From: Ixodes scapularis
Lineage: Eukaryota > Arthropoda > Arachnida > Ixodida > Ixodidae
Reading direction: 5' to 3'
Length of the DNA stretch: 64,000 nucleotides
Assembly: GCF_016920785.2 (NCBI RefSeq)
Contig: NW_024609837.1
Span: forward strand, 46,564,745 to 46,628,744
Positions 32,701 through 42,890 of this stretch are shown in pieces (position 1 is the first letter of the stretch; each line of letters opens with the position of its first letter). A program made the translations under genes and the position numbers. The notes beneath the pieces were generated by a model, which saw nothing but the letters and a program-made list of their open reading frames with translations, did no database searches and was not told the origin of the DNA.

Positions 32701-32957
32701 CACATCATCAGAGAGCACAGACTCGCATCATCATCATCTTCATCAAAGTATTGCAGAAGGGACGACAAAAGCCGCTTGCTGCTCTTTTTAAAGGGTCCGA
32801 GCTATATGGCGACTGATTTGGTTTGGTTCTTTTTGTTACGCTTCCGAAGCTTTTGTGTTTTAGGGGCGAAGCTCCTTAGGGTCTAGTCTTGTCCGGCGTC
32901 CGTGCTCACATCGATTGCCATCCCCTCTGTCTGCTTAAAAAAAGAAAAAAATGTTTG
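32701..32957. repeat. GGGGCGAAGCTCC-type repeat and T/A-rich spacer
   Basis: About 32863-32920 holds TTAGGGGCGAAGCTCCTTAG, then GTCTAGTCTTGTCCGGCGTC, a sequence I recognise from tick genomes. It precedes A runs (complement: T runs) that would terminate the neighbouring minus-strand tRNA. No coding. Confidence 0.5.
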
Positions 32958-33039
32958 CGCAGTCGATAGGATTCGAACCTGTGCGGGGAGACCCCAAGAG
33001 ATTTCTAACCCATCGCCTTAACCACTCGGCCACGACTGC
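32958..33039 (-). tRNA. tRNA-Ser(AGA)-like gene
   Basis: The minus strand folds as a class II tRNA of 82 nt. The acceptor stem GCAGTCG/CGACTGC is perfect, with G as discriminator base. The A box is GTGGCCGAGTGG, the B box GGTTCGAATCC, there is a long variable arm (TTGGGGTCTCCCCGC), and the anticodon loop TTAGAAA contains AGA. T runs (complement of 32939-32950) follow the 3' end as a Pol III terminator. Weak points: the anticodon stem has a mismatch and two G-U pairs, and the T stem has one mismatch. So it may be a pseudogene or the tRNA-derived part of a tick SINE; I recall the Ruka SINE being tRNA-derived. Confidence 0.65.
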
Positions 33040-33545
33040 GGGACGACTAGGAGGCTCTGAGATGTGGTAGTAACTCAAGAGCTGGGGTTACCAAACGCAA
33101 CCCGGAACTCAGCACTACCTATGAGCAATAAAAAAAATCTGCACCGTCAGCACTCCCTACGAACAATAAAATCAGTATCATCAGTACGACCAGAGCTTCG
33201 CCCCAATCAACATCATGCACCACGTGGAGATGTTTTGATCCTTTTTCTTGTCGCGGTTACAAAGGGCGGAATGCTCGCAAGATATGTTAATTTTTTTTTG
33301 TGACCTACAATGTGTGCGCCCTGTACACCTTTTCTTTAGTTTCGAATTCCGTTACTATTAAATTGTGTTCGTAACGCCAGGCACGACTTGCTCTTAATTA
33401 CTACAGCCTCTCAAAAAGTCCATCGCCACGCTGTGGCCCTTGCACCTCAAGAGTTGTCCAAATTCAAATTATTTGTTTGGTTATGGGATCTTCCCCACCA
33501 GAACTTGTGGCGAACCGCTGAATTTTGTGACACTACCCTATTGAA
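33040..33545. other. no gene seen
   Basis: No recognisable coding or repeat end. Confidence 0.5.
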
Positions 33546-33549
33546 AAAA

Positions 33550-34860
33550 CCAGCACAAGCTGATCCCAGCATCCCAGCTTCATGCTGGGTTATTGCTCCA
33601 GCCTGCCCAGCTTGCCGTGCTGGTCCCAACACAGGCTGGTCCCAGCATCCCAGCTTCATGTTGGGTTATTGCTTTAGCATGTCCAGCTTGCCGTGCTGGT
33701 CGAGCTGCTGAATGCTGGGTCGTGCTGGGTGAATGCTGGGCAAATGCTGGGTAATGCTGGGTGAAATGCCCATGCTGGTTAGGCTGGCGTTCTTCCCCAC
33801 CATTTTAACCAGTTTAAATGAATACACAGGATAAACAAGCCGAACTATTCAGAAAAGCCAGCTCGGCATCTAATTTATTATTTTCGTATTCGCAGTCTGC
33901 TCACGAGCTCAGATGCTCCACATCCACTGCGCTTACACAGTACTAACCGGCGCACAGATAGTGGTTTTCGGAGCAAAACAAACAATGCTGTTAAAACTAG
34001 ATTGCTTATCTCTCAACACGAAAAACACTAGGCACACGCCAAAAACAGGCAATAACAATAAAAAAGTTCTACACGGATGAGAGAAGCGAACCTGGGTCCC
34101 GCCCGTAATGGGGGCAAAGCGTCCTCTTGCGTAGTCAGCAGAGGCGAGGAAATCCGTGTGGCTTGGATGGCATTGGCGGTACTCCTCGGCACCACAGTCA
34201 TTCACGAGCACAGAGATGTTCGAAGACACGAAACGACGCCTCAGTCGGGGCATCCGACTTCTTCCCGCCCTGAGCGGACTTCCGCTCGCTGTCTCCTTAA
34301 ATCCCACTTCGCTTGCACCGCCGCTTAATTAGTCGCCAAACAACGCGCACACAGCCGTCCCTTCGAAAATCTGCCGAAGATAGCCAAACGTGTCTCAAAT
34401 TCTCCGTTCCTACCACTCGCTCTCTCTCTTTTCTCGCACACAAAAGAAGCTCGCAGCGTGCCTGAAGCGCCCGGTCGTCTACCAGAGGCGATAGGACAAA
34501 GAACAGGACGTGGCATCGTCCCCACCCCAGCCGATCTTGGCGGGCGCGCTCCCGGCAAAACCAGTTCGACAACCTCTCGCCGACCTTGACGTGCGCGCTC
34601 CCAACAAGACCAGCTTGAACCAGCTTGGGCCAGATTCAGAATCAGCTCGAACCAGCATGACAAGCTTGAACCAGCTCAAGTACCAGCTTGCCCATCTGCA
34701 GTGCCAGCTCGAACCAGCTTGAACCAGCTTGACAAGCTTGAACCAGCTTCAGTACCAACTCGAACCACCTTGCCCAGCTGCAGTACCAGCTCGAACCAGC
34801 TTGAACCAGCTCGAACCAGCTTACAAACCAGCTAAACCAGCTTGCCCAGCTTGATATCCT
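33550..34860. mobile_element. candidate non-autonomous transposon with CCAGC-rich ends
   Basis: 33550-33790 is packed with CCCAGC and its complement GCTGGG (for example CCCAGCATCCCAGCTTCATG, occurring twice about 80 bp apart). 34600-34860 is packed with CCAGCTTGAACCAGCTCG-type units. The two blocks border ~800 bp of ordinary sequence without recognisable coding. Dense subterminal copies of one pentamer at both ends suggest transposase-binding arrays. Exact termini and target duplication are not visible, and two unrelated local arrays cannot be excluded. Confidence 0.5.
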
Positions 34861-35109
34861 TGCTGTTTTTTATTTCAACATGGTACCCCCTTTTTGAAAA
34901 AAATATTTGCGCGTGAATATTAAAAAACAAAGAGCAAGAATTCAACGCACACTATATCTTCTTTATTATGCCCGACATTTTCAGGAATGTTCTGAAACTA
35001 GGTTATTAGTAACACCAATTTGAACAGAATTCTAAATATAACTATATTTTCATCCGCGTTGCTTACTGCATATTAACTGGTTTCACTCTACATTATTCTT
35101 CTTATCATG

Positions 35110-36560
35110 TAACTCTACAGTCGACTGAGGTAGTTCGTTACGACATTTTCACTGCCCTTAATGTGGCGTGCGCAAAAATCGTACTCCTGGAGCTGAAGAC
35201 TCCAACGTATCACGCCAGCGTTAGAATGTCGGTACTGTTAATAGGCATCAAAGGCTGGTGATCCGTTTCCTTCTGCGGAAGTCCTGCTCGTGTACGCCTT
35301 AGGATGTAGGACCCCGCTTTACTTCTGGAGCGGGAAAGCCTCAGTGCTGTGATCTGAAGCCTCCGTCCTGAGTACGAAGTACTTTTACGAAGTCCGGCAG
35401 CCTAAGGATAGGAAAACCTGTCAGCCGGCGTTTCAGCTCGCGAAAAGTGTCCTCTTGTTCCTGCTTTCAATCTACTTGGTTGCTACCCCCCTTCCGAGTA
35501 AGGCTGTTCAAGGGAGCCGTTACCTAAGCATAATCGGCAATAAACTCCCGGTAACACCCCACTAGGCCTAAGAACGAGCGTACCTGGCGCTTCGTCTCTA
35601 GATGTTCAACCACTTGGATCTTCATGACGAGTCCATCGAGTGGCTTCAGTTCAACTTTACCGCCAAAAACTTTACCGCCAAAAACTTTACCCCCAGGAGC
35701 GCTACTTCTTATCTTCCGATTTTACACTTTCGGGGGTCTTACCGTTAACCCCGATGCTTTAATTATTTTCAAGACCTCTCTGGGCGTCGCCAGTTTCTCC
35801 TCCCAGGTTTCGCCTGTCACCAAGACAACGTAATAGAGGTAGAAAAATCTAGAAATCTCACCTAAATGTCTTCTCATGAGCTTCGTGAAATTCTCGGGCG
35901 CGGTATTCACCTTGAACGGTAGGAACCAGGACTGATACAGTTGCGTGTCGGTCGAGAAAGCGGTATTCGCTCTTGAATCCTCGGAGACAGGGATTTGCCA
36001 ATATCCCTTAGTGAAGTTTAACTTCGAGAAATATCTCGATGTTCCCCCTCTGAGAACAACGTGTCCACCCGGAGAAAGGGTTCGGCGTCAGCAGTTAGTC
36101 CTTCGTTTAGTTCCCGAAAATCAGTGCACAGCCGATGGGTGCCATCGGACTTCTTTACGACGAGAATGGGGGAGTTATACGCGGAGTCAGACTGATCTAT
36201 GATTCCCATCTTCAGCATCTTGTTCACTTCGTCAATCACGACATGGCACAATGCGTGCGAAAGTGGATATTGCTTGGTGGGGACCGGTCTGGCGGCTGAG
36301 AGTTCTAGCTGGCACTCCACCAGATCCGTACCTCCAGGAACGTCCCAGAAAAACGCGTCAAACTCGTTGACCAGACTTTGGACTTGTCGTCTTTGTCGTT
36401 CCGTTAGATCGTCAGCTCTTGTCACATCCCGGTTGTCTTCCGACATTTGAAGGCTCAGCATCGGTAACTTGTCTTCCCCCTCTTCTCCTTCAGTTGTTGC
36501 AGCAGCACACTGAACCTGATCTGTATTCGGGGCCTTGGGCTCCCTTTCTTCGGCTCCCTT
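35110..36560 (-). pseudogene. gypsy-like element 1: reverse transcriptase and RNase H remnant
   Basis: Starts after the integrase C-terminus with DLTERQRRQVQSLVNEF, FFWDVPGGTDLVECQLEL, then RT motifs INKM-like EVNKMLKMGIIDQSDSAYN, SPILVVKKSDGTHRLCTDFR (36110-36175) and, after shifts, MPFGVN-like PFKVNTAPENFTKLM. The active site YxDD reads LYYVVLVTG (about 35825-35840), so both catalytic Asp are gone. 35110-35600 gives RNase H traces (ETDHQPL; RWRDTL; RFLRTPH; KCRNELPQ). A small 18-bp tandem duplication lies at 35660-35695. RT stands downstream of integrase, not upstream. Confidence 0.8.
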
Positions 36561-37664
36561 TCTTCGTAATGTTTGAGCATATTCACATGAAAGATCGTTG
36601 TTGCATGTTCCAGGTCCACAGCATAGTCGGCTTCGCCTTTCTTTGCAGTCACTGGGTAGGGCCCTCACCACTGGATAAGTATACCATACCCTTGTCCGCT
36701 GAAAAAATAATCAGTGCCCTTTCTCCTAATCTCAGGTCCCGATTGCGGGCCTTCCGGTCGCAGCACTGCTTGTACCGAGCGCCCGATTTTTCTAGTGCTT
36801 CATAGGCCACCCGACAGGTAGCCTGCAGTCGGTTTTTAAGCTCAATCACGTACTGGTAGGAAGTACGGACGTCCGGCTCTAAGGCTTCGTTCGTCCACAG
36901 CTCCCTTAGTACTGAGGATGGTCCCCGCTCGTGAAAGCCATAAAGAAGTTCAAACGGAGAAAATCCCAGATTCGCTTGCGGCACCTCCCGGTACGCAAAA
37001 AGCAGAGGTACGAGATACCGGTCTCAGTCTTGTGGCTTCTCTTGGTACATGAGCCGTAAGAAAGTCTCGATGGTATCGGTAAACGTTTCCACAAACTATT
37101 TCCCATGGGGTGATATCGCGTGGCGTGAAGTTGCGTCATTGAGAGCAGCTGACTCACTTCCTTCATGATCTCTGAAGTAAAGTTCGTTTCACGGACACTC
37201 ACGGTATCTTTTGGAAGACCGGTGCGGGTAAACATGCCTACGAGGCCCCCGGACACACTATTTGTGGTTATGTCTGGTAGTGCGACAGCGTCAGGATATT
37301 GGGAAGCATAGTCCACCATGTTCAGAATGTACCGATTGCCGCTCGACGTCGCTGGTAAGATGGGCCACACGCTGCCCACCGCGATTCGTTGGAAAGGGGG
37401 ATTTATGAGCGGCATTTTCCCGGGGGTTGCCTTCGTCATCTTTCCTTTTAAAGTCGTCCGATGGCACTTGTCACAGGATCTGAAGAATCGTTTCACATCC
37501 ACCTGGAATCCCGGCCAATAAAACTCGCTGACGATGCGGCGTTCCGTTTTCTCCTTCCCTTGGTGCCCAGCCGAAATGCCGTCATGAGCCATCCGAAGTA
37601 CTCCTTTCGTAGTTTCCGAGGGAGCACCAAATGGCGGAGCTTCCGCTCGAAAAACTTGGTGCAA
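36561..37664 (-). pseudogene. gypsy-like element 1: integrase remnant
   Basis: Integrase joins the element cDNA to host DNA. The zinc-binding H-H-C-C region is intact in HDGISAGHQGKEKT and CDKCHRTTLKG. The catalytic core shows NMVDYASQYPDAVAL (first Asp). The second Asp motif reads SVRETNFTSEIMKEV, where the Asp is replaced, and the Glu region reads RYHPMGNSLWKRLPIP, also degraded. A frameshift near 36.98 kb leads to PFELLYGFHERGPSS, and the C-terminal domain ends GEADYAVDLEH and HVNMLKHY at about 36.57 kb. It lies between protease and RT, the copia-like order found in Gmr1-type gypsy elements. Confidence 0.85.
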
Positions 37665-37699
37665 TAGTTCCTTGTGTATGACAAACGCCTCTGTGTTTT

Positions 37700-38430
37700 C
37701 CTACCTTTTTTTGCAGCTAGATATCTTTTCGACGCGGTCGAATAGACCTTTTAGACTGCTGTCTTCTTTTTGCAGTGTCGTTAGTTCCTCGAGATTCTCA
37801 TGTGCACCTTCACTTACGGGCACTCCAAAAGGAGTGGTGCTCTTTTTGCCAAATGCTTCTTGGACCGTGTCTCCATAGCTACGGGGGCAAAAATTGCCAC
37901 ATCGTGGTTCTCATCGTGGGGCAAACATTCTTCCGATTTCTCTGGTCTATCCCAGCCGGCCTTCGGGTCACCGGGAGCACGCACGTTAGGGAGTTTGCCC
38001 AGAGTCAGATTATATAAAGCATTCCCCATACACTTAGCCATGACGTTCTCACTGTAGAAGGGACCCTCAACATACAGCATGGCTTCAGGCAAGACCCTCG
38101 CCGGCTTGTCAACCAAGTACACGAGGCTCTACGTTCCGGTCAAGTTGTCGTCTGGTGCGAGGCTTCGGCGCACTACGACAGTGTTGCAGCCTGTGTCACG
38201 CAACACCATGGCAGCTTGCCCGTGTAGTTTTCCGGCAGCTACAGGCATGTCCCCCCTGAGAAAGGAAGACCCGGACACTGCATTTACAAATAGTACCTTG
38301 GTTGCGTCTCTTAGTTCAACATAGCCATCTTTCACAGGACCGGATGCAGCCTGCAGCTCCCCCGTGCTTGCTTTTTTCATAGGAAACGTGCGGTCCTCCG
38401 ACCCAGTTCCAACATTGACTGGAAGTGTGA
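37700..38430 (-). pseudogene. gypsy-like element 1: protease and protease-integrase linker
   Basis: 38380-38129 encodes an aspartic-protease-like core, KLHGQAAMVLRDTGCNTVVV (the D-T-G triad intact). After a stop/shift, 38122-37814 continues YLVDKPARVLPEAMLYVEGP and LTLGKLPNVRAP, typical of the region joining protease to integrase. The pieces lie in different frames, so no polyprotein can be made. Confidence 0.65.
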
Positions 38431-39434
38431 CCCAGCTTTCTGAAATTTCGGCAGGCCCCAGCTTGGCTGCTCGGTCTTTGACCGTTTTTACACTGTGCCG
38501 CTAGGTGTCCGCTTCTCCCGTACAGAAAACATTTCCGTAAAAGTCTACTGGTTTTGTACTTGTGTCCGGTCGATTTCGTTCGAGATCCATTTGGCGCAGC
38601 GTCTGTTGCAGCCTCTTCTCTCCTGGAAGGCTCCTGCTTTTGGGCCTTCAGATTGCGGTCTGCGAGGTCGGCCATTTCGTCTAGCCTTTTGTTTTCCGTT
38701 CTCTTAAGAAAATCGACATTTTTCATGGAACGCTCCGAGTGAACTGTTCCGTAAGCAGCGAATTCCGTAATCCGGCAAAATCCATTGCCGTCCCGGACAG
38801 TTCGACCCAACAGTCGAAAAGGCTAGAGAACCTCGCCGGACATTGCGTACCGATTTTCCCTTTTTCTGTCTTAGCACCTCTAAACTTGTTTCGAAAGCCG
38901 TCCGTGGTTAACCGAAACCTCTGCCAAAAGCGCTTTCTCCACTTTTTCGTGTTCGACAGACTCTTCCGGGGTTAGCCTAGAAAAGACCCCAAGTGCCTCT
39001 CCTTCCAAGAATACGCTAAGCGCGGTGGCCCAATGTTCGCAAGGCCACATCTGTCCGCTCGCTAACCTCTCAAAGCGCATCAGGTCGGCGTCGAGGCCAT
39101 CTTTCTGCTCGTCAAATGCGGGCAGCCAACGCAGTGTACTTTTCCATTGCGTTGTCCCGTTCCTGCTGTTGGCGGGACTCGCGTTTACAGGGACCGGCGC
39201 CGCGTTCTCTAATTCCTGAAGGCTGATCCTCAACTCTAGGCTTCGGTGGTCTGCTTCGATACTCCTTTCTTGCTCCTGCGCTCTCGCGGCTCTCTCTATC
39301 AGCTCTGTTTCGATACTCCTCTTTTGTCTCGCGCTCTCACGGCTCCCTCTTTCTTCCTCTCCTGGTCCAACGGTTCCTCCAGCGCCGAACCTTTGAGTCG
39401 GAATAATTGTGTGCAGTGTATTGAAAAACGCCAC
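38431..39434 (-). pseudogene. gypsy-like element 1: gag with zinc knuckles
   Basis: 39407-38880 encodes a basic/acidic coiled-coil N-terminus (EEERGSRESARQKRSIETEL) followed by the matrix/capsid-like segment LPAFDEQKDGLDADLMRFER and WATALSVFLEGEALGVFSRL. After a frameshift, 38810-38430 carries two zinc-knuckle-like motifs, CFLYGRSGHLAAQC (second Cys lost) and CRNFRKLGHTSSQC (altered). There is no ATG at the 39434 limit; the frame simply opens there out of the upstream repeat, so the true start is uncertain. Confidence 0.75.
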
Positions 39435-39925
39435 GATCGTGAAGACAAATAGCGGGCTTCCACTTGTTTTTTTGCGTTAACCGCCAAATATTGGTGTTTT
39501 CCTTTGGTTTCTTTTTACGCCGTTGAAGTGACCATATATCACGAATGAACTCCGCGTCCAATAATTGCTTTTCTTCTTTGATCTACTCCGCTACCCATAA
39601 TTGCTTTTCTGCTTTGATCTACTCCGCTACCCAGTTACTTGGGAGATGAGGGCTGAAGTTTTAATAACTGATCATGCAATTTATCACGCGACGTTCCCGG
39701 CGCAATTTGCTTTCCCGTGGACTTTTTTTTGTTGCTGATACTATTTTAGTGCGCTATTTTGTACATGCAAATATATTTTTTTTGTATTTTTTTCCATGGG
39801 TTCATAGTCAACTCCGGAGCTCATTTTGGAAAGGAAAAGCATGTGATATTCTGTTGGGAATGGGGTTCTTTTCTACAAGTTACGCAGTGTTTCCCGTATT
39901 AAGATCGTGTGTAATGAAGTAGTTC
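39408..39925. repeat. ~0.5-kb dispersed repeat, copy 2; possible 5' LTR of gypsy-like element 1
   Basis: Matches 25523-26015. It directly precedes gag in the minus direction, the position of a 5' LTR. It contains a 36-bp tandem duplication (TTGATCTACTCCGCTACCCA twice, 39570-39640). No matching 3' LTR remains near 34.9-35.1 kb, so the downstream end of the element seems lost. Confidence 0.6.
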
Positions 39926-39934
39926 TTTGGGGTG

Positions 39935-40085
39935 GCATTCAAAACGCCGAAAATCAATATGCCGAATTATCGAAATGCCGAAATTTATAACATCGAAAAT
40001 TCAAAAAGCCGAAAATACAAAACGCCGAGAATTCGAAAAACCGAAAATTTAAAACATCGAAACTTCAAAATGCCGGAACATCACC
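39935..40085. repeat. ~19-bp A-rich tandem repeat (CGAAAATTCAAAAYGC)
   Basis: About eight degenerate copies of a unit like AATGCCGAAAATTCAAAA. It lies immediately at the 3' side of the minus-strand transposase remnant and may be its subterminal repeat. Confidence 0.75.
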
Positions 40086-41226
40086 TAGTTATGAAAAAAG
40101 ATAAAGTTTCTTGGCACGATACATTTTCTTGGCAATGTGATCAAAGTTTGGGAAGAGGTTCCGCCGGCGATGTGCGCGCTTTCGCCCTCTTTTCTAATAC
40201 CCATGAAAGGTTGTTCCCGAGTGTAGCCTCCCTTGGCATGGTTCAAGCCTTCAAGAAAGGAAAAAAACATATTACTGCATATCTCGTCGCATAGAAGAGC
40301 GATTCCTTGTTTACTGCATTTGAGACACATAAGTTGTGTGCAATTTCTTGAAGAAAGCTTAGAACGTCGACATTGTCCCGGTTGCCCAGAGCAGCTGCCA
40401 AACGATTTTCGCGCAACTTTTGCTTCTTGCTTTGTGAGCGGCGGGGTCGGCCTCTGATCGGTCCATCGATTTCGTCTTCGAATATAGCTTGCACTATTTT
40501 CATGGTGGTCATGAGCCGGAACACGCTTACGTGGTGTCCGCCAACCAATACCTCCCATCGTCGGTACCATGCCTCACCGGCGTTGTTGCCCCTTGTAAAT
40601 TCGTTCTGTGCGAGGGCAAGCATATCCCAGAGGGATGGCGGGAATACCGGTGAACTTCGCGTCATCACGGCAGTGTTACCTCAGGTCAGAGGTTCTCGCG
40701 GGAAGAGTGGTTTCAAGAACCCATAGGCATCTCGTACTTCTTCGGTGGGCAAGAACGAAACGGCTGCAATCTGCCTCACCTTAATAGTGAAGCCACCTAC
40801 ATCATTTTTGTAGAGCACTGCCTGTCCTAGGCGCTGCAGTCGCCTCCATACTGATTATCACCAATAGAACAGACAACCATGCACATCCGACGACGGGAGC
40901 AACGACCAAATAGCGTTGATTGCTGCCAATTCGAAGTCTGTACAGTTTTTGAATTTAGCGCTGCGGCGAAATTGAGCACTTCTTCGAAGAGCGCCTCGTA
41001 CGCCATCCGGAGCATGGCTTGCGTGGGTCACTGTCTTCGAGATGATCTTGTGAGTACCCTCTACAGGAAGGTCGGTAATCACTATAGCGTTGCATTCGCC
41101 TCCCTTCTCGCACCTCCAATAGTGTCCAGAACCTACTTTCTTGTCAAGCACGTAAACATAACCGTCTTGGCAGCTAAGTTTTACTTTTCTCTTCTGGGAG
41201 CACACCACATTTGCGTCTTCGTCCAT
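40086..41226 (-). pseudogene. FLYWCH / MULE-type transposase remnant
   Basis: The N-terminal part (41226-40858) is FLYWCH-like: KVKLSCQDGYVYVLDKK, HYWRCEKGGECNA and AIVITDLPVEGTH, a zinc-binding domain found next to MULE-type transposases. It continues to HGCLFYW, then jumps directly to the transposase C-terminal region (RQIAA.SFLPTEEV, FPPSLWDMLALAQNEFTRGN, NAGEAWYRRWEVLVGGHH). The central DDE catalytic part that should lie between is missing, so this is an internally deleted, non-functional copy. The frame is shifted near 40.68 kb. It has been read by similarity to remembered families; no inverted ends are identified. Confidence 0.7.
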
Positions 41227-41449
41227 TTTCCTCCGAATCGATAAAATGATTACTGCCTAGCTTTACGACAGAAAGAAGAATACGAATTTATACCTGGGTC
41301 GAAATATCTAAAAAGCACGGCTGTTTAATTCAGCGACTGCGTGTGCGAATCAGTATGTGGCAAGATAGTACTTCCAAGTCATAAGTTAACAGAAGGCTCA
41401 TTTTATAAGCTGCCAGGTAGCAAATAATTGGATGCCCTATTGTGTCTTT
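41227..41449. other. no gene seen
   Basis: Short unassigned interval between the transposase remnant and the LINE remnant. Confidence 0.5.
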
Positions 41450-42890
41450 GTAATGCGTTACCTTCAATAACACCTGATGACGTGATCCTTAATGATGATT
41501 TCAATCTTCCAGCTAATGAATAGGTTCCTTAATGACTTCTTCTGTGGAATTCGTCGTCACTGCATGAAGCGTTCGAGGAACTTGTAAACGCTCAGGAGTT
41601 AGAACGATTTGTGTCGCTTCCAAAAAGGTATAACATATCAGGTGAATCGATATATTAGCTCTGTTCCTTACAAACTACCCGTCTGTAATCTCGCCGGTGA
41701 TTAAAATTCCGGGTATCAGTGACCATGAAGCTGTTGTTGCATACGTTACATGCCAAGACACTTTTACTTATAAACTCTGTTCAAAAGAGTAATTTTTTAT
41801 GGTGGAGATTTTTACAGAATACTATTTGACCGCTAAACTTCTCTGTCGGAGTTTGAATGTGCCTCCACATTGCTTCCCATTGAAGAATTATGAGATCTAC
41901 TTAACAATGAACTTTCTCTGCTTATCGCTATACTTATTCCTTTACAGATGGTGTCGGGAAGGAGCAGAAACGACAGACCATGGACGAGAAAAGAACTGCG
42001 TTGTCTTCATAAGAAAAATGAAAGGCTAATAATAAAACGAACAAATGAAGAACCCTGCCGCAATAATTTTCGGCAATATCTTAAAGGCTAAAGTGAAAGA
42101 TGCAAAACAAAAATGCTTTCCGACGCTACGGCCAAAAATGCTGAACAACCCAAAGGATCTATAAAAAATTGTAAGAAAATCGGGTAAGGGTGAATCTGTA
42201 GGCATTCCTGCAATTCGTAAAAACAATGAACTGACTTTCGATAAGTTTATCAAGGCTGTTTGCTCCAATACTTTTTTTAGTCCGTTCTCTTGTCAACAAC
42301 CGAATTCGTTGCACAACATTCTTTCGAGACTAGTCTTGATGCAATGCTTAAGTTTGTTATTGAGCATGATGGAGTTGATAAACTACTTCGCAATCTTAAA
42401 TCTCATTCCGCCACGGAGCCTGGCGCCATGCCCAATTTTGTGCTAAAGATGTGTGCTGCAGCAATTTTACATTCTCTACTTACAATGTTTAACAAGTCGA
42501 TCGTTTTAGAAGGCTGTCATCGGTTTAGAAAAATGTAAATGTTGTGCCTATCCATAAGCCAAGCATAAAAAGCCAGGTTTCTAATTACAGGCCCCTCTTC
42601 CTAATCTGTGTTTGTTCTAAATTACTAGAGCATATATTATATACAAATGTGGTTAGCCATCTCGAGTCCAATAATTTATTTTACAAGGTCCAGCACGGTT
42701 TCCGGTCTGGTTTGTCGTGCACCACGCTGCTGATATAATTTGTACACGATCTTTTACTTTCAGTAGATAAAATTTTCAGGTTGATTGCTTGCTTTTAGAC
42801 ATTCAAAAATCATTCAATATGAAACCTCACTTACTTATCATGAACAAACGTTCGCGCCTGGGCGTTTACGACTATCTTCTAGGGTGAATA
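41450..42890 (+). pseudogene. degraded plus-strand LINE ORF2 (endonuclease to RT)
   Basis: Across shifts: VILNDDFNLP (endonuclease, about 41482), VNAQELERFVSLPKRYN, then PGISDHEAVVAY with the SDH motif (about 41720). At 41975 PWTRKELRCLHKKNERL and KAKVKDAKQKCF, then 42300-42535 LRNLKSHSATEPGAMPNFVL. RT motifs at 42545-42890 are VPIHKPSIKSQVSNYRPLFL, LLEHILYTNV, VQHGFRSGLSCTTLLI and RSRLGVYDYLLG. It stops before the YADD motif. Similar in kind to the 22.3-kb copy. Confidence 0.8.

Noticed and set aside
33550..33790. Chi- or protein-binding hotspot reading of GCTGGG/CCCAGC
   Set aside because: Bacterial interpretation does not apply; density at both borders fits transposon subterminal repeats better.
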